Positions 1 to 11,700 of a stretch of DNA of 64,000 nt are shown one piece after another. A program made the position numbers and the translations under genes. The first letter of the stretch is position 1. Each line of letters begins with the position of its first letter. The stretch comes from an uncultured Bacillota bacterium (lineage in GTDB: Bacteria > Bacillota > Clostridia > Oscillospirales > Oscillospiraceae), in the NCBI GenBank assembly GCA_947645675.1, contig CANSDP010000001.1:186001-250000 (forward strand). Direction: 5' to 3'. The notes beneath the pieces are model-generated. The model did no database searches, was not told the DNA's origin, and worked only from the letters and a program-made list of their open reading frames with translations.

Positions 1-594
1 TTCCCCCTGTTCCCCACAAGGGAGCTGTTTGAGGAAATTGCCGCAAAGCCCTTCCCGGCTCTTGACGATGCCTCCGGGATCCGGATGCAGGATGTGATCC
101 TGGCGGCGAAAAGCGCGCTGGACAGCGTGGGAGGCGTCATTGAGTGCGCCGCCATCGGCCTGCCCGCCGGGCTGGGTGACCCCATGTTTGACGGCGTGGA
201 GAACCGTCTTGCCGCCGCCCTGTTCGGAATTCCAGCCGTCAAGGGGGTGGAGTTCGGCGCGGGCTTTAACGCCGCGGCCCGCCGGGGCTCGGAGAACAAC
301 GACCCCTTTGCGGTGGAGAACGGCAGAATTGCTGCCGTCAGCAACAACGCCGGCGGCATTTTAGGCGGGATTACCACGGGAATGCCGCTGACCCTGCGGG
401 CGGCTGTCAAGCCCACCGCGTCCATTGCCAAGGAACAGCAGACCGTCAGCCTCTCGAAGCTGGAGGACGCCCAACTGCGAATCCACGGCCGCCACGACCC
501 CTGCATCGCCCACCGGGCGGTCCCGGTGGTGGAGGCGGTGACGGCCACTGTACTGTTAGACTTACTGTTGGAGGGAAATCATGGAACTTTCTGA
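1..594 (+). CDS. aroC: Chorismate synthase, C-terminal part (5' end outside window)
   Basis: C-terminal 197 residues of chorismate synthase, the flavin-dependent cytoplasmic enzyme that removes phosphate from EPSP to make chorismate, the last shikimate-pathway step. The frame is open from base 1, so the N-terminal half is missing only because the window starts here. Family motifs are visible in order: GLGDPMFDGVENRLA, GVEFGAGF, RRGSENND, NNAGGILGGITTG and, near the end, GRHDPCIAHRAVPVVEA. The stop codon overlaps the start of pheA by 14 bases, which implies translational coupling. With the next three genes it forms an aromatic amino acid operon. The assignment is secure. Confidence 0.97.
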   Translation, partial: FPLFPTRELFEEIAAKPFPALDDASGIRMQDVILAAKSALDSVGGVIECAAIGLPAGLGDPMFDGVENRLAAALFGIPAVKGVEFGAGFNAAARRGSENNDPFAVENGRIAAVSNNAGGILGGITTGMPLTLRAAVKPTASIAKEQQTVSLSKLEDAQLRIHGRHDPCIAHRAVPVVEAVTATVLLDLLLEGNHGTF

Positions 595-1717
595 AATTCG
601 TACCAAGATCGACGCGGTAGACGACCAGCTGCTGAAGCTCTTCCTGGAGCGCATGGAGCTCAGCGAGGCGGTCGCCGCCTACAAAAACGAGCACAAGCTG
701 CCCATCCTGAACAAGGCCCGGGAGCGGGAAATTCTGGCCAAGGTCACGGAGCGGGCCGGGGACAAGGAGCGGTACGCCTACCACCTGTACTCCACCCTCT
801 TCGAGCTGGCCCGGTCCCGCCAGGCGGAGCTCATCTCCGCTCCCACCAGGGTAGCGGCCCGGGTGGAAGCCGCCCTGGCCTCCAACAGCGAGGTCTTCCC
901 CCAGACGGGGATGGTGGCCTGCCAGGGGGTGGAGGGGGCCAACTCTCAGATGGCCTGCGACCGGCTGCTCCCCCGGGGAAATATCGTCTATGTAAAGAGC
1001 TTCGAGGCGGTGGTGGCCGCGGTGGAGTCCGGGCTGTGTAAATTTGGGGTGCTGCCCATTGAGAACAGCTCCAACGGTTCGGTCCGGGCGGTGTATCAGC
1101 TCCTCCAGGAGCACGACCTGAGCGTGGTCCGGTCCACCCGCCTGTGCATCCGCCATGAGCTGCTGGCCCTGCCCGGGACGAAGCTGGAGGATATTACCGA
1201 GATCTACTCCCATGAGCAGGCCATTGGCCAGTGCTCCAAATTCCTGGGCGGGCTGAAGGACGTGAAGGTGATCCCCTGCGGCAACACCGCCGCCGCCGCC
1301 AAGCTGGTGGCCGAGAGCGGGAACCCTCATGCCGCCGCCATCTCCTCCCACCCCTGCGCCGCCCTCTACGGCCTGGAGTGCGTCAACGGCAGCATTCAGG
1401 ACAGCGACAACAACTACACCCGCTTCATCTGCGTCACCAAGGACCCGGTCATCTACGCCGGGGCCAACAAGATCAGCCTGATTATCGCCCTGGACAACAA
1501 GCCGGGGGCTCTGTACGAGGTGCTGTCCAAGCTGGCGGCGCTGGACATCGACATGACCAAGCTGGAGTCCTGCCCCGTGGCGGGGAGCGATTTTGAGTTT
1601 GTCTTTTTCCTGGAGCTGGAGGCCAGCGTGAAGGACCCCAGCGTCCGGGCCTGCCTGGAGGAGCTGGAGCGCAGCTGCGCCCAGTTCCACTTCCTGGGCG
1701 GCTATGCGGAAGTGTGA
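581..1717 (+). CDS. pheA: Bifunctional chorismate mutase / prephenate dehydratase (P-protein)
   Basis: Converts chorismate to prephenate and then to phenylpyruvate, the committed route to phenylalanine. The 378 residues match the normal P-protein length. An AroQ-type chorismate mutase domain occupies about 1-85 (IRTKIDAVDDQLL, then PILNKAREREIL). The prephenate dehydratase domain follows at about 105-285, with CQGVEGANSQ, ENSSNGSV, NTAAAAKL and the catalytic TRF in NNYTRFICV. A C-terminal ACT domain at about 295-375 should bind Phe for feedback inhibition; its GAL part is present (KPGALYEVL), but the usual ESRP motif reads ESCP. GGAGGG lies just before the ATG. It overlaps aroC, and its end overlaps the longer start option of the next gene. 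Confidence 0.96.
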   Translation: MELSEIRTKIDAVDDQLLKLFLERMELSEAVAAYKNEHKLPILNKAREREILAKVTERAGDKERYAYHLYSTLFELARSRQAELISAPTRVAARVEAALASNSEVFPQTGMVACQGVEGANSQMACDRLLPRGNIVYVKSFEAVVAAVESGLCKFGVLPIENSSNGSVRAVYQLLQEHDLSVVRSTRLCIRHELLALPGTKLEDITEIYSHEQAIGQCSKFLGGLKDVKVIPCGNTAAAAKLVAESGNPHAAAISSHPCAALYGLECVNGSIQDSDNNYTRFICVTKDPVIYAGANKISLIIALDNKPGALYEVLSKLAALDIDMTKLESCPVAGSDFEFVFFLELEASVKDPSVRACLEELERSCAQFHFLGGYAEV

Positions 1718-1721
1718 CGCA

Positions 1722-2966
1722 ATGGGAGAGAAAATTTACGGCCTGCTGGGCCGCAGGCTGGGACACAGCTGGTCCGTCCCCATCCATCAGGCCCTGGGCT
1801 GTGAGGACTATCGCCTCATCGAGCTGGAGCCCGAGCAGCTGGGGGACTTCCTCCGCCGGGAGGCCATCGGCGGGCTGAACGTCACCATCCCCTACAAGCG
1901 GGATGTAATGGCCTTCTGCGACGTGATTGACGAGGGGGCGAAGGCCATCGGCAGTGTGAACACCATTGTCCGCCGGGAGGGCAAGCTGTATGGCTACAAC
2001 ACCGACATCGACGGTTTTTTGTACATGCTCCGCCGGGCGGATATCTCTCTGGCGGGGAAAAAAGTCCTGATTCTGGGCAGCGGAGGGGCGTCCCTCACCG
2101 CCCAGGCCGCCGCGAGGCGGGAGGGGGCCCGGGAGGTTGTGGTGGTCTCCCGCTCCGGCCCGGACAACTATGAAAATCTTCCCCAGCGCCATGGGGACGC
2201 CGAGGTCCTTGTCAACACTACCCCGGTGGGCATGTGGCCCGATATGGCCGGCCGGCCAGTGGACCTGCTCGCGTTCCCCGACATGGAAGCGGTGGCGGAT
2301 GTGATCTATAACCCGGGCCGGACCGGGCTGCTGCTCCAGGCGAAGAAGGGCGGCCTGCGCCGCACTGGCGGACTGCCCATGCTGGTGGCCCAGGCGAAGC
2401 GGGCGGAGGAGCTGTTTTTTGACAAAGCCATCCCTGACGGTGAGACAGAGAACATCATCGCTCAGCTCTGGCGGGACCGAACCAATCTGGTGCTGGTGGG
2501 GATGCCTGGCTGCGGAAAGACCACCGTGGGCCGGGCGCTGGCCCGGCTGTCCGGCAAGCCTTTTGTTGATTTGGATGAAAGAATCGTTGACTCTGCGGGC
2601 GCCTCTATCCCGGAGATTTTCGCCCAGGAGGGTGAGGAGACCTTCCGGCATTTGGAGAGCCTGGTATTAGACGATGTCTGTACCCAAGGCGGACAAGTGA
2701 TTGCTACCGGCGGCGGAGCCGTCCTCCAGGCGGAAAACCGGGCAGCCATGCGCCGCACCGGGCGGGTGTATTTCCTCCGGCGCGCGCTGGAGGAGCTGCC
2801 CACCGACGGCCGTCCCCTGTCACAGAAGGGCAGCCTGGAGGAGATGTACCGGGCGCGAAAGCCGCTGTACAGCGCCGCCGCCGACGTGGTGATCGACAAC
2901 AACGTGGCCCTGGAAGAAACTGCTGAGCTGATTTGGAGGGATTTCTGTGAACATTCTGGTGATTAA
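1722..2966 (+). CDS. aroE/aroK: Shikimate dehydrogenase - shikimate kinase fusion
   Basis: One polypeptide appears to carry two shikimate-pathway steps: NADPH reduction of 3-dehydroshikimate, then ATP phosphorylation of shikimate. The N-terminal part (about 1-245) has AroE features: GRRLGHSWSVPIHQ, catalytic Lys in NVTIPYK, NTDIDGF, a Rossmann GSGGAS and NTTPVGM. The C-terminal part (about 252-414) is an AroK kinase with Walker A GMPGCGKTT, DLDERI, ATGGGAV and GRPLSQ. I chose the ATG at 1722, which follows the pheA stop and starts at the conserved MGEKIYGLLG; an in-frame ATG at 1704 would overlap pheA. About 414 residues equals the sum of the two enzymes without a long linker. The end overlaps aroQ by 20 bases. 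Confidence 0.94.
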   Translation: MGEKIYGLLGRRLGHSWSVPIHQALGCEDYRLIELEPEQLGDFLRREAIGGLNVTIPYKRDVMAFCDVIDEGAKAIGSVNTIVRREGKLYGYNTDIDGFLYMLRRADISLAGKKVLILGSGGASLTAQAAARREGAREVVVVSRSGPDNYENLPQRHGDAEVLVNTTPVGMWPDMAGRPVDLLAFPDMEAVADVIYNPGRTGLLLQAKKGGLRRTGGLPMLVAQAKRAEELFFDKAIPDGETENIIAQLWRDRTNLVLVGMPGCGKTTVGRALARLSGKPFVDLDERIVDSAGASIPEIFAQEGEETFRHLESLVLDDVCTQGGQVIATGGGAVLQAENRAAMRRTGRVYFLRRALEELPTDGRPLSQKGSLEEMYRARKPLYSAAADVVIDNNVALEETAELIWRDFCEHSGD

Positions 2967-3390
2967 CGGCCCGAATATGAATATGCTGGGTATCCGTCAG
3001 CCTGAAATTTATGGCAGAGCCACCTATGAGGACCTGAAAGCCATGATCTCCGCCGAGGCGGAGCGGCTGGGGGTTCAGGTGAGCTTCTTCCAGTCCAACC
3101 ATGAGGGGGCCCTGGTGGACGCCATCCAGCAGGCCTACCTCGACAAGGTGGACGGCATCATCATCAACCCCGCCGCCTACACCCACACCAGCGTGGCCCT
3201 TTTGGACGCGGTAAAGGCGGTGGGCATCCCCACGGTGGAGGTCCACATCTCCGACCCGGACAGCCGGGAGGAGTTCCGGCATGTGTCATACGTCAGGCAG
3301 GCGTGTATCGCCACCGTCAAGGGCCGCGGCCTGGAGGGCTATCTGGAGGCCCTGCGGCTGTTGAGGGACAGGGCAAAAACCCAGTTGTAG
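2947..3390 (+). CDS. aroQ: Type II 3-dehydroquinate dehydratase
   Basis: Dehydrates 3-dehydroquinate to 3-dehydroshikimate; type II enzymes are cytoplasmic dodecamers. The 147 residues are the usual length. Motifs: NILVINGPNMNMLG at the N terminus with RQPEIYG (catalytic Tyr), FFQSNHEG, the catalytic region IINPAAYTHTS, and VEVHISDPDSREEFRHVSY (normally VEVHLSN, so Asn is Asp here). The start is GTG at 2947, preceded by GGAGGG inside the end of aroE/aroK, so translation is coupled. It is the last gene of the aromatic operon before a strong new promoter. Confidence 0.96.
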   Translation: MNILVINGPNMNMLGIRQPEIYGRATYEDLKAMISAEAERLGVQVSFFQSNHEGALVDAIQQAYLDKVDGIIINPAAYTHTSVALLDAVKAVGIPTVEVHISDPDSREEFRHVSYVRQACIATVKGRGLEGYLEALRLLRDRAKTQL

Positions 3391-3413
3391 TTTGGAGGGA
3401 ACCATGCTATAAT
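3385..3413 (+). promoter_or_regulatory. Extended -10 promoter for the PfkB kinase
   Basis: TTGTAG (3385-3390), 17-base spacer, TATAAT (3408-3413) preceded by TGC, an extended -10. It lies across the aroQ stop and 30 bases before the kinase start, so the kinase can be transcribed separately from the aromatic operon. Confidence 0.75.
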
Positions 3414-3444
3414 GGGATAAAAATCAAGGAAAGGAAATGATTCC

Positions 3445-4395
3445 ATGACAGATGTAATCGCCTTGGGTGAGCTGCTCATTGATTTCGCCCACAAGTCCTC
3501 TGACAGCGCCGGATACCCGACCCTCGCCGCCCAGCCGGGGGGCGCGCCCGGAAATTTCCTTGCCGCCCTCCAGCGGTACGGCTGCTCCACCGCCCTGCTG
3601 GGCAAGGTGGGGGACGACACCTTCGGGCATTTGCTCATAAACACCCTTCAGGAGCTGGGCATCGGGACGAAGGGCATTTTGCGCGATCCCGCCGTCTTTA
3701 CCACCCTGGCCTTTGTCACCCTGGACAGCACCGGGAATCGGGAATTCAGCTTTGCCCGCAAGCCCGGGGCCGACACCTGCCTGACCGCCGGCGAGGTGGA
3801 CTACAGCCTGATCGACGGGGCCCGGGTTTTTCACTTCGGCACCCTGAGCCTCACCGCTGAGCCGGCCCGTGCCGCCACCCGTGCGGCGGTGGCCTACGCC
3901 AGACGGGCGGGCAGGCTGGTGAGCTTTGACCCCAACCTCCGCAAGCCCCTCTGGGCCAGCGAGGCGGAGGCCAAGGAGCAGATGGAGTGGGGACTGGGGC
4001 AGTCGGACATTGTAAAGATCAGCGACGAGGAGGTGGACTTCCTGTGGGGGCTGTCCCCGGAGGAGGGCGCCCAGAGACTGTTGAAGGAGTATGGCGTCAA
4101 GCTGGTCTACGTCACGCTGGGGCCCAAGGGCTGCCACTTCGCCAACCGGAACGGCTGCGGGGAGGTGGCCTCCCCCTCGGGCATCCAGGTGGTGGACACC
4201 ACCGGCGCGGGGGACATCTTCGGAGGCAGCGCCATGAGCCGCTTCCTCAAGCTGAACAAGGCCCCGGACAGCCTGACGGTGGACGAGATGGAGGCCGTCA
4301 CCCGCTTTGCCTGCTGCGCCGCCAGCCTGTCCACCCAGACCCACGGCGGTATTTTCAGCGTCGTCCCCGAGGAGCGGGTGCTGTCCATCCTGTGA
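3445..4395 (+). CDS. PfkB-family carbohydrate kinase, fructokinase-like
   Basis: ATP-dependent ribokinase-family sugar kinase, most like fructokinases (fructose to fructose-6-phosphate) by overall pattern; substrate not proven. The 316 residues are typical. N-terminal ALGELLIDF and AQPGGAPGNFLAAL form the sugar-binding start, and the C-terminal signature DTTGAGDIFGG carries the catalytic Asp and anion hole. SD AAGGAAA lies upstream of the ATG. It has its own promoter at 3385-3413 and a strong terminator at 4434-4488, so it is probably monocistronic. No sugar transporter or hydrolase is adjacent to narrow the substrate. Confidence 0.88.
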   Translation: MTDVIALGELLIDFAHKSSDSAGYPTLAAQPGGAPGNFLAALQRYGCSTALLGKVGDDTFGHLLINTLQELGIGTKGILRDPAVFTTLAFVTLDSTGNREFSFARKPGADTCLTAGEVDYSLIDGARVFHFGTLSLTAEPARAATRAAVAYARRAGRLVSFDPNLRKPLWASEAEAKEQMEWGLGQSDIVKISDEEVDFLWGLSPEEGAQRLLKEYGVKLVYVTLGPKGCHFANRNGCGEVASPSGIQVVDTTGAGDIFGGSAMSRFLKLNKAPDSLTVDEMEAVTRFACCAASLSTQTHGGIFSVVPEERVLSIL

Positions 4396-4433
4396 CGGAG
4401 CCGCCCCCCCTTTTATTAAAGTAAACAGATAGG

Positions 4434-4488
4434 CACAGGCCGCGGACCCGCACAGTATTGGCGCAGGTCCGCGGCGCTGTGTTTTTTT
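4434..4488 (+). terminator. Rho-independent terminator after the sugar kinase
   Basis: Arm 4434-4448 (CACAGGCCGCGGACC) pairs with 4466-4481 with one bulged base, followed by seven T (4482-4488). A second AT-rich stretch up to about 4570 contains no convincing promoter. Confidence 0.9.
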
Positions 4489-4590
4489 GCGGCCAAGGGA
4501 GGGAGAAAAAATTTTTTAAAAAAAGAGAATTTTGAGAAGTATTTTCGTATAAGTAATCGTAACGAAAATAGTTGGGAGGGGGAGGCCGAT

Positions 4591-5595
4591 ATGACCCTGC
4601 GGGAGCAGATGCAGGAGCGGGAGGAGACGACGCTGTCCCCGCTGGCCTGCAAGTCGTCTCAGACCAGGGGCCGGACCCGGACGGAGGAGGAGTGCGGCTT
4701 CCGCACGCCCTTCCAGCGGGATACCGACCGGATTGTCTATTCCAAGGCCTTTCGGAGGCTGAAGCACAAGACCCAGGTCTTTCTCCAGCCGGAGGGGGAC
4801 CACTACCGCACCCGAATGACCCACACCCTGGAGGTCAGCCGCATTGCCCGCACCATGGCCCGGGCGCTGTTCCTCAACGAGGACCTTACCGAGGCCATCG
4901 CCCTGGGCCACGACCTGGGCCACACCCCCTTCGGCCACGCCGGGGAGCGGCTGCTGAACGAGGTCATGCCCGGCGGCTTTGCCCACTATAAGCAGTCGGT
5001 CCGGGTGGTGGAGCGGCTGGAGAAGGGAGGCCAGGGCCTGAACCTGACCTGGGAGGTGCGAAACGGCATCGCCTGTCATACCAAGGGGACCCCTGCCGCC
5101 ACCCTGGAGGGGCAGCTGGTCCGGCTGGCCGACCACATCGCCTACATCAACCACGATATTGAGGACGCCCTGCGGGGCAAGATCATCTATCCCATGGACC
5201 TGCCCCTGGAGACCTCCCGAGTGCTGGGCTTCACCCACAGCGCCCGGATCAACACCCTGGTGGCCGATGCCATCCAGGCCAGCCAGGGACAGGGGGAGAT
5301 CAGGCAGTCCCCCCAGGTGGGAGAGGCCATGCGGTCCCTGAAGGAATTTATGTTTGACAGCGTATACACCAACCCGATGGCAAAGGGGGAGGAGGGCAAG
5401 GCCCAGGACATGCTCCGCCGCCTCTTTGAATACTATCAGAAGAACCCCGACGAGCTGCCCGACGATTTCCAGAGCATCCGTCAGGAGGAGGGAGTGGAGC
5501 GGGCCGTGTGCGACTATATTGCCGGTATGACCGACCCCTTCGCCGTGGATCGTTTTAAGGAGCTGTTCCTCCCCAAGGGATGGACGGTGCTGTAA
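4591..5595 (+). CDS. dgt: dGTPase-like HD-domain triphosphohydrolase
   Basis: Predicted dNTP triphosphohydrolase that converts dGTP or related dNTPs to the nucleoside and triphosphate. The 334 residues carry the N-terminal FQRDTDRIVYSKAFRRLKHKTQV block of the family and HD-type metal ligands: His in RTRMTHTLEV, then His-Asp in LGHDLGHTPFGHAGE, plus a later Asp in LADHIAYINHD. The shorter form matches the Firmicute dGTPase-like group rather than the ~500-residue E. coli Dgt. GGGAGGGGGAGG precedes the ATG. It begins a dgt-dnaG-rpoD cluster, an order known from Firmicutes, linking nucleotide pools with replication and transcription initiation. Confidence 0.92.
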   Translation: MTLREQMQEREETTLSPLACKSSQTRGRTRTEEECGFRTPFQRDTDRIVYSKAFRRLKHKTQVFLQPEGDHYRTRMTHTLEVSRIARTMARALFLNEDLTEAIALGHDLGHTPFGHAGERLLNEVMPGGFAHYKQSVRVVERLEKGGQGLNLTWEVRNGIACHTKGTPAATLEGQLVRLADHIAYINHDIEDALRGKIIYPMDLPLETSRVLGFTHSARINTLVADAIQASQGQGEIRQSPQVGEAMRSLKEFMFDSVYTNPMAKGEEGKAQDMLRRLFEYYQKNPDELPDDFQSIRQEEGVERAVCDYIAGMTDPFAVDRFKELFLPKGWTVL

Positions 5596-5667
5596 TTGGG
5601 ATAATCTCCCCCAAAAACGGATACAAATAGGAGAGAAAATGAGTGTTTTACAAGAGGAGGGAGGACC

Positions 5668-7424
5668 TTGCCCCTGCCCGAGCGGTTTTTGGACGAGCTG
5701 CTGGCCCGGACGGACCTGGTGGATCTGGTGTCCGAGTCGGTGCGGCTGACAAAAAAGGGGAACAGCTGGTGGGGCTGCTGCCCATTCCACAGCGAAAAGA
5801 CCCCCTCCTTCCATGTGGTGCCCGACCGGCAGATGTACAAGTGCTTCGGCTGCGGCAAGGGGGGCGGCGCCGTCAATTATGTGATGGAGCTGGAAAACCT
5901 GCCCTTCAAGGATGCGGTGGCGGTGCTGGCCCAGCGGGCCGGGATGCAGATGCCCGAGATGGGCGGCAGTCCGGGCGCGCGGGAGCGCCGGGAGAGAATC
6001 CTTGCCATCAACAAGCAGGCCGCCCGGGCCTTTCACCGCTGGCTCAACAGCCCGGAGGGGGCGGAGGGGCTGGTCTACCTCCAGTGCCGGGGCCTGTCCA
6101 GGCGGACGCTGACCAACTTCGGTCTGGGCTTCGCCCCCGACGGCTGGGAGAGCCTGATCCGGGAGCTGTCCGGCCAGGGCTATGACAAGCGGGACCTTCT
6201 GGAGGCCGGGCTGGCCGTCAGCAATAAGGACGGCCGCATCTACGACCGCTTCCGCAACCGGGTGATGTTCCCCATCATCGACGTGCGGGGGGAGGTCATC
6301 GGCTTTGGGGGACGGGTGATGGACGACTCCACGCCAAAATATCTCAATTCCCCGGACACGCCGGTGTACAATAAGAGCCGGAACGTCTTTGCCCTGAACA
6401 TCGCCAAGCGGTCCAAGACGGGCCGGGTCATCCTGACGGAGGGATATATGGACACCATCGCCCTCCACCAGGCGGGCTTTGACAACGCGGTGGCCTCTCT
6501 GGGCACCGCCCTGACGGCGGAGCACGGCCAGCTGCTGGCCAAGTACTTCAAGGAGGCCATCATCTCCTACGACGGAGACGGGGCCGGAGTGAAAGCCGCC
6601 CAGCGGGCCATCCCCATCTTGGAGAAAGCGGGGCTGAAGGTAAAGGTCCTGCAAATGCGGGGGGCCAAGGACCCGGACGAGTTCATCAAGGCCTATGGCC
6701 GGGAGGCCTTCGCCAAGCTGTTGGATAGCAGCGAAAACCAGGTGGACTACCGCCTGGCTCAGCTGCAAAAACAATATAACCTGGAGGACGACGCCCAGCG
6801 CATCGCCTTTTTGCAGGAGGCGGCCCAGCTGGTGGCGGCCATCCCCAGCGCGGTGGAGCGGGAAATATACGGCGGCCATGCCGCCCGGACGGCGGGGGTC
6901 ACCCCCGAGGCCATGGGCCTGGAGGTGAATCGGGCCCTGAAAATCCGCGTCAGCAAGGCGAAAAAGCAGCGGGAGCGCCGGGACCTGGCTCCGGCGGCTC
7001 AGCTCCAGCCCAGAAGCCGGGGCCTGCGGTATGAGAATATCCGCTCCGCCCGGGCGGAGGAGGGGCTGATAGCCCTGCTGATGCTGGACCCGGGGGCGGT
7101 AAAGAAGATGGACGGCATCACGGGGGCGGATTTTTCCTCCCCGCTGCTGGGCCGGGCCTTCGACGGGCTGAGCCGCCGGGCCCGGGACGGCCTGTCCGTC
7201 CAGCTGGCCGCTCTGACCGAGGAGTTTACCGGTGAGGAGATGGACCATCTGGCCCAGATCGCCATTCAGCCCGTGGCGGCGGGAAACACCGCCCAGGCAA
7301 TAGAGGATTACATATCCGTGATCCGCGGCGAAAAGCTGCTGCGGGCCGGCGGGCCGGAGGACGAGCTCCTTCTGGCCGCGCAGAAAAAGTATCAACAGAA
7401 GAAAGCATATATGGAGGAAAAGAA

Positions 7425-7428
<4 letters not shown>
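5668..7428 (+). CDS. dnaG: DNA primase DnaG
   Basis: Makes RNA primers at the replication fork. The start is TTG at 5668, with GAGGAGGGAGG just upstream. 586 residues, normal length. N-terminal CHC2 zinc-binding domain: C38-P-F-H41 and C59-F-G-C62 ligands with SEKTPSF between. Central RNA-polymerase/TOPRIM core: RVMFPI, GFGGRV, the TOPRIM Glu in LTEGYMD (about 260) and the DGDGAG acidic motif. The C-terminal portion should bind DnaB helicase and is less conserved. Its last four bases overlap rpoD (ATGA), so the two are translationally coupled as in the classic macromolecular synthesis operon. Confidence 0.96.
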
Positions 7429-8729
<1,301 letters not shown>

Positions 8730-8781
8730 ACATCTCCCTCATGGAGGGGGTTCATAGAAAGATAGAAAGGAAGCGGCCCAA

Positions 8782-11700
8782 ATGGCAGACGAAAAAAATA
8801 AAAACCCTGAGTCCTATGACCAGGACTCTGTAATGATCTATATTGATCCCAAGGTAATGAGCAGCCTGAACGATATGGCGGAGCGGAAGAAGCAGGACCT
8901 GGAGGCCGTTCAGACGGCCGCTGAGGAAGGGGACCTGGACGCCCAGTACCGCCTGGGCCGCAGCTATTACTACGGCGACGAGGGCGCCCCCAAGGACGGT
9001 GAAAAGGCCTTCTACTGGTTCCAAAAGGCGGCGGAGGGGGACAACATCGCCGCCCAGTACTACCTGGGTTTGTGCTACGTCCGGGGCGTTGGCGTGGAGA
9101 AGGACGAGATCCGGGCGGTGGAGCTGTTCACCGGCGCGTCGGAGGAGGGCTACGCCCCCGCCACCACCGAGCTGGGCCTGTGCTATGAGCTGGGCCACGG
9201 GGTGGAGATGGACAAGGGCCGGGCGGCGGAGCTCTATCAGGAGGGGGCCGACCAGGACTATGCCCCCGCCCAGTGCAACCTGGGTTATTTCTACTACCAG
9301 GGCATCTATTTTGAGGAGAACAACGACGCCGCGGCGGAGCTGTTTGCCAAGGCCGCCCAGCAGGGCTATCCCCGGGCCCAGGTGCTGATGGGCGAGTGCT
9401 TTGAAAACGGGTACGGCGTGGAAAAGGACCCGTCCAAGGCCATTGAGCTGTACCGCGCCGCCCATGAGCAGCACTACCCCGACGGAACCTGCTCCCTGGG
9501 CCTGTGCTATGAGGCGGGCGTGGGCGTGGAGGAGGACAAGGCCCGGGCGGTGGAGCTGTACCGCCAGTCGGCGGAGCAGGACTTCCCCCCCGCCCAGTGC
9601 AACCTGGGCTTCTGCTACTACATCGGCATCGGCGTGGAGGAGAACCCTGAAAAGGCTGTGGAGTGGTTCACCAAGGCGGCGGAGCGGGAGTACCCCCGGG
9701 CCATGTTTTTCCTGGGCGAGTGCTACGACCGGGGCTGCGGCGTAGAACAGAACTACGACCGGGCCGCCAAGCTGTATCAGCAGGCGGCGGATAAGGAGTA
9801 CATATCCGCCATGTGCTCCCTGGGTCTGTGCTATGAGCTGGGCCAGGGGGTGGAGCAGAACCAGGCCAAGGCGGTGGAGCTGTACCGCCAGGCCGCGGAG
9901 CGGGGGATGCCCCGGGCCCAGTGCAACCTGGGCTTCTGCTACTATACCGGCATCGGCGTGGAGGAGGACAACGACGAGGCCTTCCGCTGGTTTACCAAAG
10001 CGGCGGAGCAGGACTATCCCCGGGCCATCCATCTGCTTGCCGAGAGCTATGAGAACGGCTACGGCGTGGAGAAGGACCAGGTGAAGGCGGTGGAGCTGTA
10101 CGCCAAGGCGTGGGAGCTGGGCTATCCTCCCTCCGCCTGTTCCCTGGGCCTGTGCTATGAGCTGGGCACCGGGGTGGAGGAGGACCCGGCCAAGGCGGTG
10201 GAGCTCTACCAGGCCGCCGCCGAGCGGGACGACGCCCGTGCCCAGTGCAACCTGGGCTTCTGCTACTATCAGGGCATCGGCGTGGAGGAGGACAACGACC
10301 TGGCCTTCCAGTGGTTCTCCCGGTCGGCCTCCGACGGCTACCCCCGGGGGCTGTTCATGCTGGGGGAGTGCTATGAGCGGGGCTTTGGCACGGAGGCGGA
10401 TATGGAAAAGGCCGTCTCTCTCTATCAGGAGGCCAGCGACAAGGGCCACATCCCGGCGGTCTGTTCCCTGGGCCTGTGCTATGAGCTGGGCACCGGCGTG
10501 GCGGAGGACAAGGACAAGGCCAGAGAGCTCTACCTCCGTGCCGCGGAGCGGGGCTACCCCCGGGCTCAGTGCAATTTGGGATTTTTCTACTACCAGGGCA
10601 TCAGCGTGGAGGAGGACAACGACGAGGCGGTGAAGTGGTTCTCCAAGGCCGCCGCCCAGGGCTATCCCCGTGCCCAGCAGCTTCTGGGAGAGTGCTATGA
10701 GAACGGCTACGGCGTGGAAGAGAACCTGGAAAAGGCGGCGGAGCTGTATACCCAGGCCAGCCAGGCGGGCTATCCCCCCGCAGCCTGCGCCCTGGGTGTG
10801 TGCTATGAGTATGGCGACGGCGTGGAAAAGGACCTGAAAAAGGCGGTGGAGCTGTACCGCCAGGCCGCCGAGGCCGGAGTGGTCCGGGCCCAGTGCAACC
10901 TGGGCTACTGCTACTATCGGGGCATCGGCGTGGAGGAGGACGACAGCCAGGCCTTCCAGTGGTTCTACAAGACCGCCCAGCGGGACTACCCCCGGGGCAT
11001 GTGCCTGCTTGCCGAGTGCTATGAGAACGGCTACGGCGTGGAGGCGGACATGAGCAAGGCGGTTCAGTGGTATCTCCGGGCCGCCAAGGAGGACTATCCC
11101 CCCGCTATGTGCTCCCTGGGACTGTGCTATGAGGTGGGCAATGGGGTGGCGCGGGACCCGGCCAAGGCGGTGGAGCTTTACCGCAAGGCGGCGGAGCGGG
11201 GCCATCCCCGGGCCCAGTGCAACCTGGGCTATTGCTACTACCAGGGCATCGGCGTGGAGGAGGACAACGACGCCGCTTTCCAGTGGTTCCAGAAGGCCGC
11301 CGATCAGGGCTATCCCCGGGCGCTGTATCTGCTTGGCGAGTGCTATGAGAACGGTTACGGCGTTGAGGAGGATATCCAGCGGGCGGTAGAGCTGTATCAG
11401 AGGGCCCACAAGGAGGGCAGCGTATCGGGCACCTGCTCTCTGGGTCTGTGCTATGAGCTGGGCCAGGGGGTGGTTAAGGATCAGGCCAAGGCGGTGGAGC
11501 TGTACCGTCAGGCGGCGGAGCGGGGGCTGTCCCGCGCCCAGTGCAACCTGGGCTACTGCTATTATGAGGCCATCGGCACGGAGAGAAACGACGACGAGGC
11601 CTTCCACTGGTTCCTCAAGGCGGCGGAGCAGGGCCACGCCAGAGCTCAGTGCATGCTGGGGCTGTGCTATGAGCTGGGCCGCGGCGCGGCGGAGGACAAG

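Noticed and set aside
446-1690. Long open frame on the minus strand opposite pheA
   Set aside because: High-GC antisense shadow: low-complexity Gly/Leu/Arg-rich translation, no SD, and pheA on the other strand is certain.
4532-4560. Promoter before dgt (TTGAGA with TATAAG)
   Set aside because: The spacer is only about 10 bases; no acceptable -35/-10 pair could be defined.
4516-7395. Minus-strand open frame of nearly 2.9 kb opposite dgt and dnaG
   Set aside because: Codon-periodicity artefact of two well-conserved plus-strand genes; its translation shows no domain.
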